64,000 nucleotides of DNA, taken from positions 124,001 to 188,000 of the forward strand of contig NZ_WTVA01000015.1 of NCBI RefSeq assembly GCF_009882935.1, read 5' to 3'. Below the pieces are notes generated by a model. The model searched no databases. It was not told the origin of the DNA and saw only the letters and a list, made by a program, of their open reading frames with translations. Of the stretch, positions 63,557 to 64,000 are shown in pieces (position 1 is the stretch's first letter; the number at the start of each line of letters is the position of its first letter). This stretch comes from Sneathiella chungangensis. GTDB taxonomy: Bacteria > Pseudomonadota > Alphaproteobacteria > Sneathiellales > Sneathiellaceae. The position numbers were made by a program, and so were the translations under genes.

Positions 63557-64000
63557 TTAGTCAGCGTCCCGGCATTTAATCATACGAAGTGGTGTATATT
63601 CAATAACAACCTGACCGTGCTGGTTCACGATCTGATTACGTGTTCTGACAAGCCCGCGGGTTCCCTTCGAGGTGAGCCGCGCCTCAATCACTTCGCATTC
63701 GACATGCAATGTATCTCCGGCAAAGACCGGCGCACGGACATTGAGCTCCATATGGAGGAAAGCGAGACCGGTGTGCTGCATGGTGGATTGGACAAGCAAG
63801 CCTTCGGCAATCGTATAGGCAAGCGCACCCGGCGCAACGCGCCCGCGGATATCGGAATGGGCCTCCAGATACTCCATATCCGTGAAGAGCACCTCGGTCA
63901 TGCCGGTGCAATTGATAAAATTGACGATATCGGCCTCGGTGACCGTCCGGCCGATGGTCTGGAATTTGCGTCCGATCGGCAATTCCTCGTAATGCAGTCC
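63557..64000 (-). CDS. MaoC-like hydratase/dehydratase (partial, start outside window)
   Basis: Right-edge fragment of at least 147 residues. The frame is still open at base 64000 (GLHYEELPIGRKF leading into the visible part), so the true start lies beyond the edge. Hot-dog-fold features: DIVNFINCTGMTEVLFTDMEYL, RGRVAPGALAYTIAEGLL, and FLHMELNVRAPVFAGDTLHVECEV. It probably hydrates an enoyl-CoA or similar acyl thioester. The exporter gene 26 bases downstream is on the same strand, so the two may be cotranscribed. Confidence 0.85.
   Translation of the reverse strand, partial: GLHYEELPIGRKFQTIGRTVTEADIVNFINCTGMTEVLFTDMEYLEAHSDIRGRVAPGALAYTIAEGLLVQSTMQHTGLAFLHMELNVRAPVFAGDTLHVECEVIEARLTSKGTRGLVRTRNQIVNQHGQVVIEYTPLRMIKCRDAD

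Noticed and set aside
1-64000. Mobile elements, CRISPR arrays, tRNA genes and phage genes
   Set aside because: No transposase, integrase, terminal repeats, spacer array, tRNA cloverleaf or phage structural gene was recognised on either strand.

Overview
The window reads as chromosomal DNA of a free-living alphaproteobacterium of moderately high GC. The evidence is a gcrA gene (7677-8000), the yggT-DUF167-folD order (3945-5463), a two-domain cold-shock protein, a bifunctional PutA and the general protein character. A Sneathiella-like or rhodospirillalean relative is my guess only; no rRNA or marker operon is present to fix it. I see no tRNA, rRNA, CRISPR array, insertion sequence, phage or plasmid gene. 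Coding is dense: about 56 genes, and no gap between genes exceeds about 255 bases.

Layout. 1-3.6 kb: the end of a benE transporter gene, its divergent XRE-cupin regulator, argG and a drug/metabolite exporter. 3.6-6.2 kb (minus): a small membrane protein, folD, DUF167, yggT and an AsmA-like protein whose ribosome-binding site lies inside a strong hairpin. 6.3-12.8 kb: crotonase, DOPA-dioxygenase family protein, gcrA, a sorbosone-dehydrogenase-like protein, a glutamine amidotransferase, a CaiB CoA-transferase, a cold-shock gene with a structured leader and a peroxiredoxin-like gene. 13-18.1 kb: cobT facing a CobC-type phosphatase, a small molybdopterin-fold protein, a family 9 glycosyltransferase and an MsbA-type flippase. 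18.4-22.1 kb: a probable iron operon (outer-membrane barrel, imelysin, di-heme c-type oxidoreductase) behind a duplicated promoter-like repeat. 22.1-30.4 kb: MFS and EamA carriers, an exported nitroreductase lipoprotein with a MarR regulator, a YdjM-like hydrolase, a nickel/cobalt carrier and a glycerophosphodiesterase.

30.4-41.2 kb is a long minus-strand block: putA, an acyl-CoA carboxylase carboxyltransferase, pirin, 3-hydroxybutyrate dehydrogenase, an SLC13 permease, an NTF2-like protein and an MscS channel. 41.3-59.5 kb is a plus-strand block rich in export: an MFS carrier and cupin; a complete RND efflux operon (TolC, adaptor, oversized permease) behind a good sigma70-type promoter; an orphan TRAP binding protein; pgi; then adaptor, AcrB-type permease, Cu(I) P-type ATPase and HdeD-like protein, apparently one transcript. 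59.5-64 kb holds a HAD phosphatase, two SDR dehydrogenases, an EmrB-type MFS exporter and a MaoC-like hydratase that runs off the right edge.

Taken together the genes suggest a heterotroph using aromatic acids, proline, hydroxybutyrate and acyl-CoAs, with several export systems for drugs and metals. The features I would follow first are the duplicated promoter plus Fur-like site ahead of the iron operon, the hairpin that buries the AsmA-like gene's Shine-Dalgarno sequence, the RND-copper ATPase operon, and the fact that all ten convergent gene pairs end within 11 bases of each other, four of them sharing a 4-base stop overlap.
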